In this document: in pieces, positions 26,283 to 34,941 of the stretch
Layout: every line of letters begins with the position of its first letter
How positions within the stretch are numbered: the stretch's first letter is position 1
DNA from: JAAYJR01 sp964545315
GTDB lineage: Bacteria > Bacteroidota > Bacteroidia > Bacteroidales > Prolixibacteraceae
Assembly (NCBI GenBank): GCA_964545315.1
Contig: CAZJGI010000010.1
Span: 10,169-74,168, forward strand
Reading direction: 5' to 3'
DNA length: 64,000 bases
Position numbers and translations under genes: made by a program
Notes under the pieces: model-generated
What the model was told of the DNA's origin: nothing
Seen by the model: only the letters and a program-made list of their open reading frames with translations
The model's database searches: none

Positions 26283-26289
26283 TAAAGTG

Positions 26290-26297
26290 TATTTTTG
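26290..26297 (+). promoter_or_regulatory. Possible -7 promoter element before the yip1-smpB pair
   Basis: TATTTTTG matches TAnnTTTG and lies 21 bp before the ATG at 26318, just after the uvrB stop. No -33 partner was convincing. Confidence 0.4.
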
Positions 26298-26317
26298 TGT
26301 ACTGATTTAGGATATAA

Positions 26318-26887
26318 ATGATAAGTTACATCAGAAATATTTATTATAGGGTAAAGGAAGTAATCATTGATCCTTCACAATTCTGGAAGGGACAAAATGA
26401 AGCTTCCAGGGATTTTCTTCAGATTGCTGCAGGATATTTGTTACCGTTAATTATATTGACAGCACTTTGTATTTTTACCGGTGAACTAATCAGAGGTTCC
26501 AGGTTTTATCTTTTTTTTCCTGCTATGAAAGCCATTAGGAAAATAATACTGTATGTTCTCTACTATGTAATTGCAGTTTTTTTTGCAAATGAGTTGATGC
26601 CCGTCTTTGGAAGTCCAAAAAATCTTCCTGTTGCACGAAGCCTGGTCGCATTCTCACTTACACCCTCAATGTTAATATCAATTATTACCGGATTATTCCC
26701 CTTTCTTTATGTATTGAATATTTTAGGAGTATATGGTTTTTATATTTTTAGCTCCGGAGTGAAGGAATTGCTTCAATTTGATGAAAAAATGGAACTCAGG
26801 TACATTGTATCAGTAATATTGGTGAATATTATTGTATTTATTGTCTTAAGTATATTATTGTCTAAAGCTTTAACAGCAATATTGTAG
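26318..26887 (+). CDS. Yip1-family membrane protein
   Basis: A 189-aa protein with five hydrophobic segments and a Yip1-type layout (SFWKGQNEAS near the N-terminus, then LVAFSLTPSM). Function unknown in bacteria. Its TAG stop shares one base with the GTG start of smpB (26885-26889), indicating translational coupling. A TATTTTTG element at 26290-26297 could be its own promoter. Confidence 0.75.
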   Translation: MISYIRNIYYRVKEVIIDPSQFWKGQNEASRDFLQIAAGYLLPLIILTALCIFTGELIRGSRFYLFFPAMKAIRKIILYVLYYVIAVFFANELMPVFGSPKNLPVARSLVAFSLTPSMLISIITGLFPFLYVLNILGVYGFYIFSSGVKELLQFDEKMELRYIVSVILVNIIVFIVLSILLSKALTAIL

Positions 26888-27345
26888 TGGCACATTCAAA
26901 GGGAAATATTAATATCAAAAACAGGAAAGCATCGTTTGAATACGAGCTTATTGAAAAATTTATAGCAGGGATCCGGCTTCTGGGCACAGAGATAAAATCA
27001 ATCAGAAATGGGAAAGTAAGTATGAATGATGCTTATTGTCAGTTTTATAATAATGAGCTTTATGCAAAGAATATTCATATTTCAGAGTATGAGTTAGGGA
27101 CTTGTAATAATCATACTGCAAAAAGAGACCGGAAATTGCTTCTGAACAAAAAAGAGTTGCACAAACTTGACCGAAAAGTTAAAGAGTCAGGTTTTACAAT
27201 TATACCTACCAGGCTTTTTATAAATGACCGGGGTTTGGCAAAGGTTGAGATAGCCCTGGCCCGGGGGAAAAAGGTATATGATAAACGTGAATCCATAAAG
27301 CAAAAAGATACAAAGAGAGAAATTGACAGGCTGGTGAGGTATTGA
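26887..27345 (+). CDS. smpB: SsrA-binding protein
   Basis: Delivers tmRNA to stalled ribosomes. The 152-aa length and motifs fit: NRKASFEYELIEKFIAGI, GTEIKSIRNGKVSMNDAY, FINDRGLAKVEIALARGKK and a basic C-terminal tail (KDTKREIDRLVRY). Translation begins at a GTG that overlaps the upstream stop by one base. The ssrA gene itself is not in the window. Confidence 0.95.
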   Translation: MAHSKGNINIKNRKASFEYELIEKFIAGIRLLGTEIKSIRNGKVSMNDAYCQFYNNELYAKNIHISEYELGTCNNHTAKRDRKLLLNKKELHKLDRKVKESGFTIIPTRLFINDRGLAKVEIALARGKKVYDKRESIKQKDTKREIDRLVRY

Positions 27346-27352
27346 TGTCAAT

Positions 27353-28075
27353 TTATACCACCTCCATATTTTCTGCCGGAATAATTTTATCCCCCTTATA
27401 TTTTAACAGCAGGTTAGCTACTGCAAGAGTGTCTTTTTCGCAATATCTTATTATTCGGTCAATATCATGATCTTCCCAATATATTTTTGCTACCTGACTT
27501 CCGTCAATGTCATCCTTCGGTGATGGTATATTAAAAAGTTCACAAAGTAATGACAGGGAAGTATAATGTTTATAATCACCAAATTTCCACAATTGAAGTG
27601 TATCAATAAGCTGATCTTTTATTTCCCATGGTTTTGCTCCGGCAATGTCGAATATTTTAGGAAGGTACAGATCATTAACGAGTGCCCTGCGTGCAATATA
27701 AGGAAAATCAAATTCCTGGCCATTGTGAGCACATAATTTGCGTTTACCTGCACGTGAAAAGGCAGCCAGGTTATTGAAAAAGCTCTGAATAAGAAATTTT
27801 TCATCATCATTGTGAAAAGATTTAACCCTGAAATATAATTCATTATGTTTCTGGAACACATATCCGGCCGAAATACATATGATCCTGCCAAATTCTGCAT
27901 AAATGCCTGCTTTACTATATAATATCTCTGCCGGTTCACCTTCCTCTATCAATGCACGCATCTTGCGCTCCCACAATTGCTGCCACTTCTCATTCAGATC
28001 ACTGTATTCAGGTTTTATGGGTACTGTTTCAATATCAATAAACAGAACTTCCTCAATATTTAAATCATGCAACAT
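27353..28075 (-). CDS. 3'-5' exonuclease, PolB-exonuclease-like (DEDD)
   Basis: A 240-aa stand-alone proofreading-type exonuclease. DEDD residues are seen in LFIDIETVPI (Asp, Glu), CAHNGQEFDFPYI (Asp) and IRYCEKDTLAVANLLL (Tyr-x3-Asp, DEDDy type). The family is predicted to act on DNA or RNA 3' ends and is often found alone in Bacteroidota. It is convergent with smpB and separated from manA by 165 bp of AT-rich divergent promoter region. Confidence 0.85.
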   Translation of the reverse strand: MLHDLNIEEVLFIDIETVPIKPEYSDLNEKWQQLWERKMRALIEEGEPAEILYSKAGIYAEFGRIICISAGYVFQKHNELYFRVKSFHNDDEKFLIQSFFNNLAAFSRAGKRKLCAHNGQEFDFPYIARRALVNDLYLPKIFDIAGAKPWEIKDQLIDTLQLWKFGDYKHYTSLSLLCELFNIPSPKDDIDGSQVAKIYWEDHDIDRIIRYCEKDTLAVANLLLKYKGDKIIPAENMEVV

Positions 28076-28240
28076 AATTCCTTATATTTTTTGTTAAAAA
28101 TCTGCAGGTTATTAAGGATTTAAAAATAGTATTTTTTAGAAATATATTATTTTCCTTCTGATTAAAACTAAAATACAAAAAATCACTTACTGAATAAACT
28201 AAATTGTTATTTTTTTGTATTAATTAGTAAAATATGCAAT

Positions 28241-29230
28241 ATGATTAGTTTGTATCCCTTAAAATTTAAGCCTCTTTATCAGGAAAAAATCTGGGGAGGA
28301 GGTGAAATGTTGAAAAATGTTTTAAATAAAGAATGTAAAGATGTAAAAAAATGTGGTGAGATATGGGAGTTGTCAGCGATAGACGGTTATTCTTCTGTTG
28401 TTAGTAACGGCTTCTTGAAAGGAAATAACATTACTGAATTAGTTGAAATATATATGGGAGACCTGGTAGGGGAGAGTGTTTATGAAAAGTTCGGAATTGA
28501 ATTTCCTCTTCTTTTTAAATATATTGAAGCTCAGGATAATCTATCCATCCAGGTGCATCCTGGCGATGAGATTGCCAGGAAAAGACACCATGCATACGGA
28601 AAAACAGAAATGTGGTATGTTGTAGATGCAGATAAAGGGGCATCGATTTTTGCAGGATTTAATCAACGTGTCACAAGGGATATGTTCACAGAGTACCTCG
28701 ATAATGGAAAATTGATGAATATTGTTGACAAGAAGGAGGTACTTCCCGGCGATGTTTTTTTTATTCCCGCCGGCAAGATTCATGCAATCGGCAAGGGAGT
28801 TTTATTGGCAGAGATTCAGCAGAATTCGGACATTACTTACCGGATATTCGATTTTAACCGTGAAGATCAATTCGGTAATTCAAGAGAGTTACACCATGAT
28901 TTAGCAATTGATGTTATTGATTTCAATGACACTTCTTCGTTTAAAAATGAATACAGTCTTAAATTAAATGAACCTGTAGAAATAGTTAAGTGTGATTATT
29001 TTGTTTCCAATATCTTGTTATTCAATAATGATTTAGAAAGAGATTATCACCGGATTGATTCTTTTATTGTCCTGATGTGCATTGAAGGCCGTTATCTGAT
29101 AGATTACGGACATGGCAGGGAGGTAGTAGAAAAAGGTGAAACGGTACTTATACCAGCTAGTCTGGAATTGATAAAAATGCATCCTCTGACAAGTGAGGTT
29201 AAGTTGATTGAAGTTTATGTTTCAGGATAG
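28241..29230 (+). CDS. manA: Mannose-6-phosphate isomerase, type I
   Basis: Interconverts mannose-6-P and fructose-6-P. At 329 aa it is the short Bacteroidota form. The zinc ligands are visible in SIQVHPGDEIARKRHHAYGKTEMWYV (Gln, His, Glu) and IPAGKIHAIG (His). The catalytic Arg candidate is in ITYRIFDFNR. A C-terminal cupin lobe completes the fold. The start at 28241 gives MISLYPLKFKPLYQEKIWGG, the expected N-terminus. Confidence 0.92.
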   Translation: MISLYPLKFKPLYQEKIWGGGEMLKNVLNKECKDVKKCGEIWELSAIDGYSSVVSNGFLKGNNITELVEIYMGDLVGESVYEKFGIEFPLLFKYIEAQDNLSIQVHPGDEIARKRHHAYGKTEMWYVVDADKGASIFAGFNQRVTRDMFTEYLDNGKLMNIVDKKEVLPGDVFFIPAGKIHAIGKGVLLAEIQQNSDITYRIFDFNREDQFGNSRELHHDLAIDVIDFNDTSSFKNEYSLKLNEPVEIVKCDYFVSNILLFNNDLERDYHRIDSFIVLMCIEGRYLIDYGHGREVVEKGETVLIPASLELIKMHPLTSEVKLIEVYVSG

Positions 29231-29325
29231 ATTATTAATTCCCTTTTCAGGCCACATTTAACACTAAATAATTTTTAAATGATGGTATTTAGTATTATAA
29301 TTACTGCCGGGAGAAATAAATTATT

Positions 29326-29925
29326 ATGGAAATAAAGGATGCCCGTTTTCTTGTTAGTAATACAGATATTAATAAATGCCCTGTTCCGGATAAGCCGGAA
29401 TATGCATTTACAGGCAGATCAAATGTTGGCAAGTCTTCATTGATCAATATGCTGACAAATCGCAAATCACTCGCTAAAACCTCAGGCAAGCCCGGAAAAA
29501 CAAGGTTAATAAATCATTTTATCGTTAATGATGAATGGTATCTGGTTGATTTACCAGGTTACGGTTATGCATCTCTTCCTTTGAAAGAACGGAAAAATTG
29601 GGAAAAATTTGTCACAGGTTATATCCTTAAACGTGCTAATCTGCATTGTCTGTTTGTATTGATAGATATCAGGCACGAGCCTTTGAAAATTGATCTGGAT
29701 TTTATGGAATGGCTCGGAATAAGTAATATTCCTTTTTCAATCATTTTCACTAAAACAGATAAACTTAATTCAGCGGAACTGGAAAAGAACATAAAGCATT
29801 ATGAAAAAATAATGTTGGAAAAGTGGGAGGTTATGCCAGAGTACTTTACAGCCTCTGTATTAACGGGACATGGAAGGGAGGAGATTTTGAAATTTATTGA
29901 AAAGATAAACAAAGGTGACATATAA
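29326..29925 (+). CDS. engB: Ribosome-biogenesis GTPase EngB/YsxC
   Basis: A 199-aa GTPase needed for large-subunit assembly. The G motifs are complete: GRSNVGKSSL (G1), TSGKPGKTR (G2), VDLPGYGYA (G3) and FTKTDKL (G4). Length is normal. Confidence 0.95.
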   Translation: MEIKDARFLVSNTDINKCPVPDKPEYAFTGRSNVGKSSLINMLTNRKSLAKTSGKPGKTRLINHFIVNDEWYLVDLPGYGYASLPLKERKNWEKFVTGYILKRANLHCLFVLIDIRHEPLKIDLDFMEWLGISNIPFSIIFTKTDKLNSAELEKNIKHYEKIMLEKWEVMPEYFTASVLTGHGREEILKFIEKINKGDI

Positions 29926-29989
29926 TTGTATTTTTCCTTAAAATATAATAAATTGGGGAACTATTCAGATAGTACAATGAAGAAAGTAT

Positions 29990-29997
29990 TAATTTTG
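29990..29997 (+). promoter_or_regulatory. Bacteroidota -7 promoter element for prs
   Basis: TAATTTTG matches TAnnTTTG and lies 33 bp before the ATG at 30031. The -33 region is not clear. Confidence 0.45.
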
Positions 29998-30030
29998 CAG
30001 ATGAAAGCCTAATTAATAATAATATTATCA

Positions 30031-30972
30031 ATGATTCAAAATAATTCTCCTTTAAAAATCTTTTCAGGCAGGGCTACCCAATATTTAGCAGAAAAAATTT
30101 GTGAAGGTCTGTCAATTAATCCTGGATTGTCCTCGTGCGCTGTTTTTTCGGATGGTGAATTTGAACCCTGTTATGAGGAGACCATCAGAGGGGCTCATGT
30201 GTTTATAGTTCAATCTACTATGCCTCCTGCTGAAAATCTACTGGAGTTATTGCTAATGGTTGATGCTGCCAAACGCGCAAGTGCGGCCCATGTTATAGCC
30301 GTGATACCCTACTTTGGATTTGCCCGTCAGGACAGGAAGGACAAACCGAGGGTATCTATTGGCGCTAAGCTAATGGCTAACCTGGTGTCTGCCGCCGGAG
30401 TTGACAGAGTGATAACTATGGATTTACACGCCGACCAGATACAGGGATTTTTTGATGTCCCCGTTGATCATTTTTTTGCCTCTTCTTTATTCATTCCCTT
30501 CATTAGTAATATGAAACTGAAGAACATAACAATAGCATCTCCGGATGTAGGGGGTACAAAAAGAGCAAATACATACGCCAGAATGTTGGGATCAGATATG
30601 GTTATATGTCATAAAACAAGGGCCAGGGCTAATGAAGTTAACAGTATGACAGTTATTGGCGATGTAAAGGGCAGGGATGTAATAATAGTTGACGATATGA
30701 TAGATACAGCAGGTACGATCACTAAAGCAGCCAATTTGATGAAAAAGGAAGGGGCAACCAGCGTTCATGCATTTGCCGCCCATGGAGTGCTATCAGGCCC
30801 GGCAGTGGAACGTATTGAAAATTCAGCTTTGGAAAATGTTTATTTTACTGACTCAATATTACCAAAAACAAATAGCTGCAAAATAAAATATATATCAGTT
30901 GCCAGAGCTTTGGGGGAAGTCATACTAAGAGTTTATAATAATCAATCAATAAGTTCGTTATATTACCGCTAA
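30031..30972 (+). CDS. prs: Ribose-phosphate pyrophosphokinase
   Basis: Makes PRPP from ribose-5-P and ATP for nucleotide, His and Trp synthesis. Full-length at 313 aa. The ATP flexible-loop motif is in YFGFARQDRKDKPRVSIGAK. MDLHADQIQGFF is the metal-binding motif and VIIVDDMIDTAGT is the PRPP loop. It has its own upstream -7 element and a 204-bp gap before rplY. Confidence 0.95.
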   Translation: MIQNNSPLKIFSGRATQYLAEKICEGLSINPGLSSCAVFSDGEFEPCYEETIRGAHVFIVQSTMPPAENLLELLLMVDAAKRASAAHVIAVIPYFGFARQDRKDKPRVSIGAKLMANLVSAAGVDRVITMDLHADQIQGFFDVPVDHFFASSLFIPFISNMKLKNITIASPDVGGTKRANTYARMLGSDMVICHKTRARANEVNSMTVIGDVKGRDVIIVDDMIDTAGTITKAANLMKKEGATSVHAFAAHGVLSGPAVERIENSALENVYFTDSILPKTNSCKIKYISVARALGEVILRVYNNQSISSLYYR

Positions 30973-30976
30973 TTTT

Positions 30977-30984
30977 TATCTTTG
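30977..30984 (+). promoter_or_regulatory. -7 promoter element with long leader before rplY
   Basis: TATCTTTG matches TAnnTTTG 4 bp after the prs stop. If used, the rplY message would have a leader of about 185 nt. No known riboswitch or ribosomal-protein leader could be recognised in it. Confidence 0.5.
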
Positions 30985-31176
30985 CACCGTTTTAAGCAGG
31001 AGCATTCAGAGTGTGTTTTAGACTAATCTGTTCATTATCATTAAAATAGTGAGGAACAGGTTATTTAGCGTGTGTTCTCATTTTGCTGATTTTAAAGCAC
31101 CTTTAATTATGCATGCTGTTTGTCCCGTTACTCCGGGAAAGACTGAGTACCATAATTATTAACGTAAATTTTAAAA

Positions 31177-31812
31177 ATGAAATCTTTAGAAATTAAAGCC
31201 CAGAAAAGAGAGAGTTTAGGCAAAAAAAATGCCGGTCAGCTTCGGGAAAAGGAGATGATTCCCGGTGTGTTATATGGTAAAGATGAAGTCGTACATCTGT
31301 TTGTGCCATTCAGTGAACTGAGACATTTGATTTATACTCCAAATGTTTTTCTCGTTGACCTGAATATTGACGGTGTTGTTGAGAAAGCTATGATCCAGGA
31401 TTTGCAGTGGCATCCTGTTGAAGAAAAGTTGTTACATGTTGATTTTCTGAAGATCAAGAAGGATAAACCTGTGAAAATTTATCTGCCTGTTAAAATCTCC
31501 GGAATGGCAAAGGGTATTAAAGCAGGTGGTAAATTAAAGGTTAATATGCGCCAAGTGAGAGTGAAAGCTTTTTTTGAAGATCTTCCTGACGTGATTGAGA
31601 TTGATGTGACAAAATTAGGTATCGGAAACAGTATAAAAGTTGGAGACCTCAAAAGAGATAATATAGAATTTTTGGATAACAAATCCAATTTGATTGTGGC
31701 AGTGGTTTCTACCAGGGCAGCTCAGTCAGCTTCAATGCTTCCTGAAGAAACAGAAGCAGAACAGCAGCCGGAAGGTGAGCAGCCGGAAGGCGATTCAGGA
31801 GCTGCAGAATAA
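31177..31812 (+). CDS. rplY: 50S ribosomal protein L25 (CTC-type)
   Basis: 5S rRNA-binding protein with the longer general-stress C-terminal domain (211 aa). The N-terminal QKRESLGKKNAGQLREKEMIPGVLYG motif and DLQWHPVEEKLLHVDFLKI are diagnostic. The C-terminus is an acidic Glu/Gln/Pro tail (EQQPEGEQPEGDSGAAE), as often seen in Bacteroidota. pth follows 18 bp downstream. Confidence 0.94.
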   Translation: MKSLEIKAQKRESLGKKNAGQLREKEMIPGVLYGKDEVVHLFVPFSELRHLIYTPNVFLVDLNIDGVVEKAMIQDLQWHPVEEKLLHVDFLKIKKDKPVKIYLPVKISGMAKGIKAGGKLKVNMRQVRVKAFFEDLPDVIEIDVTKLGIGNSIKVGDLKRDNIEFLDNKSNLIVAVVSTRAAQSASMLPEETEAEQQPEGEQPEGDSGAAE

Positions 31813-31830
31813 ATATAAATTATTAAAGTT

Positions 31831-32421
31831 GTGAAGTATTTAATTGCAGGACTTGGCAATATAGGTTCAGAATATAGGAATACACGTCACAACATCGGCT
31901 TTCAAATATTGGACACCCTGGCAGGGATGTCCAATATTACTTTTGATGATAAACGTTATGGATTTATTGCCGGGCATAAATATAAAGCGCGGACTTTTTA
32001 CCTTTTAAAACCTACTACTTATGTCAATCTGAGTGGCCGTGCGGTAAACTACTGGCTTAAAATGGAAAAAATTGATCTAAGTAATTTGCTGGTGATTGTT
32101 GATGATATTGCTTTACCTTTTGGACAACTCAGAATAAAGGCAAAAGGAAGCCCCGGTGGTCATAACGGTTTGAGAAATATTTCAGAAGTTTTAGGTACGA
32201 ATGACTATGCTCGTTTAAGATTTGGAATTGGAGATAATTTTCACAAGGGATTTCAGGTGGATTATGTATTAAGCGAATGGTCAGACGACGAAACAAAACA
32301 GCTGCCTGAAAGAGTTGAAATGGCAATTGCCATAATACAAAGTTTTGGGACTGCCGGAATTGAACATACTATGAATATATTTAATAAAAAGAAGTATGAT
32401 TCAAAAGGTGAGAATAGATAA
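31831..32421 (+). CDS. pth: Peptidyl-tRNA hydrolase
   Basis: Recycles peptidyl-tRNAs. At 196 aa it is the usual length. The catalytic His is in NTRHNIGF, with KPTTYVNLSG (Asn), VVDDIALPFG (Asp) and SPGGHNGLRNI also conserved. It begins with GTG at 31831, and rplY-pth is a common pair. It overlaps the S4 gene by 26 bp. Confidence 0.95.
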   Translation: MKYLIAGLGNIGSEYRNTRHNIGFQILDTLAGMSNITFDDKRYGFIAGHKYKARTFYLLKPTTYVNLSGRAVNYWLKMEKIDLSNLLVIVDDIALPFGQLRIKAKGSPGGHNGLRNISEVLGTNDYARLRFGIGDNFHKGFQVDYVLSEWSDDETKQLPERVEMAIAIIQSFGTAGIEHTMNIFNKKKYDSKGENR

Positions 32422-32773
32422 ATGGCTTTTTGCAGTGAGGATTTATAAAACACGAAGCAAAGCAACTGAAGCATGTAATAAAGGTCATATACTTATTCAT
32501 GATCTTCCTGTTAAAGCCTCACGGGAAATCCACAAGGGTGATATAATAAAAGTAAAACAGGATGCAATTTACAGATCTTATAAAGTGCTTGAACCCATAC
32601 ATAAACGCTTGTCTGCAAGCATGGTCACTGAATTCCTTGAGGATATTACTCCGGCTGAAGAGCTTGAAGTCCTTGAAATACAGAAACAAATGAAATGGAT
32701 TTATCGTAAACCGGGTTCAGGAAGGCCAACCAAAAAAGAACGGCGTGACATCGATGATTTTTTTGATTTCTGA
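32396..32773 (+). CDS. S4-domain RNA-binding protein (Hsp15/HslR-like)
   Basis: A 125-aa protein. The S4 domain (VRIDKWLFAVRIYKTRSKATEACNKGHILI) binds rRNA. HslR rescues 50S subunits carrying stalled peptidyl-tRNA, which fits the overlap with pth. The C-terminus is basic (GSGRPTKKERRDIDDFF). The ATG at 32396 lies within the 3' end of pth, implying translational coupling. Confidence 0.88.
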   Translation: MIQKVRIDKWLFAVRIYKTRSKATEACNKGHILIHDLPVKASREIHKGDIIKVKQDAIYRSYKVLEPIHKRLSASMVTEFLEDITPAEELEVLEIQKQMKWIYRKPGSGRPTKKERRDIDDFFDF

Positions 32774-32838
32774 ATGTAACCTGTTGGGAAGAGTTAGTAT
32801 TGAAAATTGTGTACTCCCAATTTTAATCGATTAAAAAT

Positions 32839-33387
32839 ATGCTTGTAGCGCTTAAAAAACGAAAGGAAAATATAGTAGAATATATTTTATATCTGTATCA
32901 GATTGAAGACCTGATTAGAGCTTTTAGTATGGATATTGACCTTATAAATGAAAAATTAATTCCTGAATACAAATCTGACAGGGAAACTTCTTTAAAGATT
33001 TCTGAGTGGTACAGTAATCTTATCGTCATGATGGGAAAGGAGGGTAAAAAAGAAAAAGGGCATTTACAGTTTTTGTTAAATTTAATTTCAGATCTGAATG
33101 AATTTCACCTTAAGTTAAGGGTAACAGAAGCCGATGAAATTTATAACTCCACATACCGTGAAGTTATGAATTTAATTTTTGAATTGAAGGAAAAAAATCC
33201 TTTGGCAGGAAATGACATTGAGATTGCCCTGGACGGAGTTTATGGCTATCTTATTTTAAAAATTCAGAAAAAGAATATAAGTACGCCTACCGAAGAGGCT
33301 GTCAGAAGATTGAGTCACTGGCTTGGATATCTTGCCCAATTATACAGGGATTTTGAAGCAGGAAACTTTGAATTTTATTCGGGATAA
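32839..33387 (+). CDS. DUF4924 family protein
   Basis: A 182-aa, largely helical, charged protein matching the Bacteroidota DUF4924 family. Typical features are the ENIVEYILYLYQIEDLIRA start and the SHWLGYLAQLYRDFEAG end. Function unknown. It is soluble with no signal peptide. It follows the pth-S4 unit by 65 bp and ends at a hairpin. Confidence 0.8.
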   Translation: MLVALKKRKENIVEYILYLYQIEDLIRAFSMDIDLINEKLIPEYKSDRETSLKISEWYSNLIVMMGKEGKKEKGHLQFLLNLISDLNEFHLKLRVTEADEIYNSTYREVMNLIFELKEKNPLAGNDIEIALDGVYGYLILKIQKKNISTPTEEAVRRLSHWLGYLAQLYRDFEAGNFEFYSG

Positions 33388-33394
33388 AATGGGA

Positions 33395-33420
33395 AAAGGG
33401 CAGCTCAATAGCCGCCCTTT
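33395..33420. terminator. Hairpin, probable terminator
   Basis: AAAGGGC (33395-33401) pairs with GCCCTTT (33414-33420) immediately after the DUF4924 stop. The T run is short, so efficiency is uncertain. Confidence 0.5.
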
Positions 33421-33577
33421 ATTAATGTTAACCCCCAAACACACAAGCAATACAGGACGTATTGCATTACAAATGTAAGACTAAATTAGAAAAATACCAA
33501 AGTTTACTAAAAAAAAATTACACATCAGAAAAATATTATCAGAAGTGATTATTTTATTAATATGTATCTGTAATTTC

Positions 33578-34606
33578 CTATTTATTTGTTTTAAAATCGG
33601 TAATAAGACCATCAAGAAGCCAGTTTGCCAAAGCCTGCCTGTTATTAGCTAAGATAAATCTTTGCTGGTCCCTTTGGTGATTAATATTGCCTAATTCAAT
33701 ATAAATTGCAACGGGGTGAGTATTTCTGACTACATAAAGATTACGTGAAGAAACTGTCCCGTGGTATCCCCTCCCGGGCTGGTGGGTATCATATTTTTCC
33801 TGAAAAGTGTTTTGGAGAATGCGGGCTGCTTTTTTACCTGTTTTACTACGTTCATCATGATAATAAAAAACATCTATATTTTCACCCCTGCTTCTTGAAT
33901 CGAGATGTATTGCGATCATCCTTTGGAATTGTCCGCGGTGTTTTTGATAAAGCATATTAACAGCATGTGTACGCTGTTTAAGCCGTCTTAACTGATTTAT
34001 GGGAATTGTCCTGTTAGGATAGCATTTTTCATCTTTATCCTGCTTAAGATAATTGTCATCGCGGATGCCATCATTCGGATCGATGGTTATCATGTACACT
34101 GTTGCTCCATTCTGGATTAGATTTCTTGCAAGCCTCAGAGTCACGTCATATGCATATTCATCTTCGCATAACAACCGGTTCTCATATGTGCCGACAGCTC
34201 CCGGATCAGGGCCTCCATGACCTGCCATAAGATAATATACAGCGTCATTTAACTGGGTGCTTATTATCTCAACTTCCCTGTATTTTTCACCGAAAATGTC
34301 GAAGTGGATAATGTTTTTGGATGTTTTTTTATTTGTTATTGCAGACTCATCAGGTAAAATGTATTCTTTGCCTGCATATAACATATTGCCGGGCCCTAAG
34401 CGCTTTCGGTTAAGTTCAATAAAAGTGTTTAAATATTTCTCATAAGGCAGTCCGTTACGGTTTAATAGCCTGTAAACTCCTTCACCTTGTTCTGCAATTA
34501 CAACTTTTGACTGGGAAAAACCGGATAATGGGAAGATGATAATAACCAAAAATAATAACAAAATAATTTTTGAATCTTTAATTATATGTAAGTTTAAAGC
34601 TGACAT
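33578..34606 (-). CDS. N-acetylmuramoyl-L-alanine amidase (Amidase_3)
   Basis: Periplasmic peptidoglycan amidase that cuts the MurNAc-L-Ala bond. Zinc ligands are in LMAGHGGPDPGAVG (His), ENRLLCEDEYAYDV (Glu) and MIAIHLDSR (His). The catalytic Glu is probably in AIYIELGNINH. A LysM-like segment (VYRLLNRNGLPYEKYLNTFIELNRK) lies before the catalytic domain. The ATG at 34606 places a signal peptide (IILLLFLVIIIFPLSGFSQ) near the N-terminus. ATGs at 34621 and 34681 are alternatives. Confidence 0.88.
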   Translation of the reverse strand: MSALNLHIIKDSKIILLLFLVIIIFPLSGFSQSKVVIAEQGEGVYRLLNRNGLPYEKYLNTFIELNRKRLGPGNMLYAGKEYILPDESAITNKKTSKNIIHFDIFGEKYREVEIISTQLNDAVYYLMAGHGGPDPGAVGTYENRLLCEDEYAYDVTLRLARNLIQNGATVYMITIDPNDGIRDDNYLKQDKDEKCYPNRTIPINQLRRLKQRTHAVNMLYQKHRGQFQRMIAIHLDSRSRGENIDVFYYHDERSKTGKKAARILQNTFQEKYDTHQPGRGYHGTVSSRNLYVVRNTHPVAIYIELGNINHQRDQQRFILANNRQALANWLLDGLITDFKTNK

Positions 34607-34828
34607 ATTTTTGATATTCATCTCACTCAATTGTTTATTTATATAGTATGCGCTGAAATCTGCATTAGTTTTAATTAACATTATTTTTCCGTTTTTTGCC
34701 GGAATTTCTGTTTCTTTTATAAACTCTATGCTAAAATAACAGTTAGTTTTAATATTTTATTTCATAAAGAGAATGATCTATCACCTGACAATTGTTAATA
34801 ACTCATATCTTCATAAAATATTTAATCG

Positions 34829-34836
34829 TAGTTTTG
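34829..34836 (+). promoter_or_regulatory. Bacteroidota -7 promoter element upstream of lnt
   Basis: TAGTTTTG matches TAnnTTTG, about 105 bp before the ATG at 34942. A spaced -33 motif is not evident. Confidence 0.35.
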
Positions 34837-34941
34837 TGTACCTATTATGATTTATTAGTATGTTATCGTTAAATTAAATTGTTGATTAACAGATTTATAT
34901 AATTAATTGCTTATAATGGATGTTGAAGCGGTCAGGATAAT

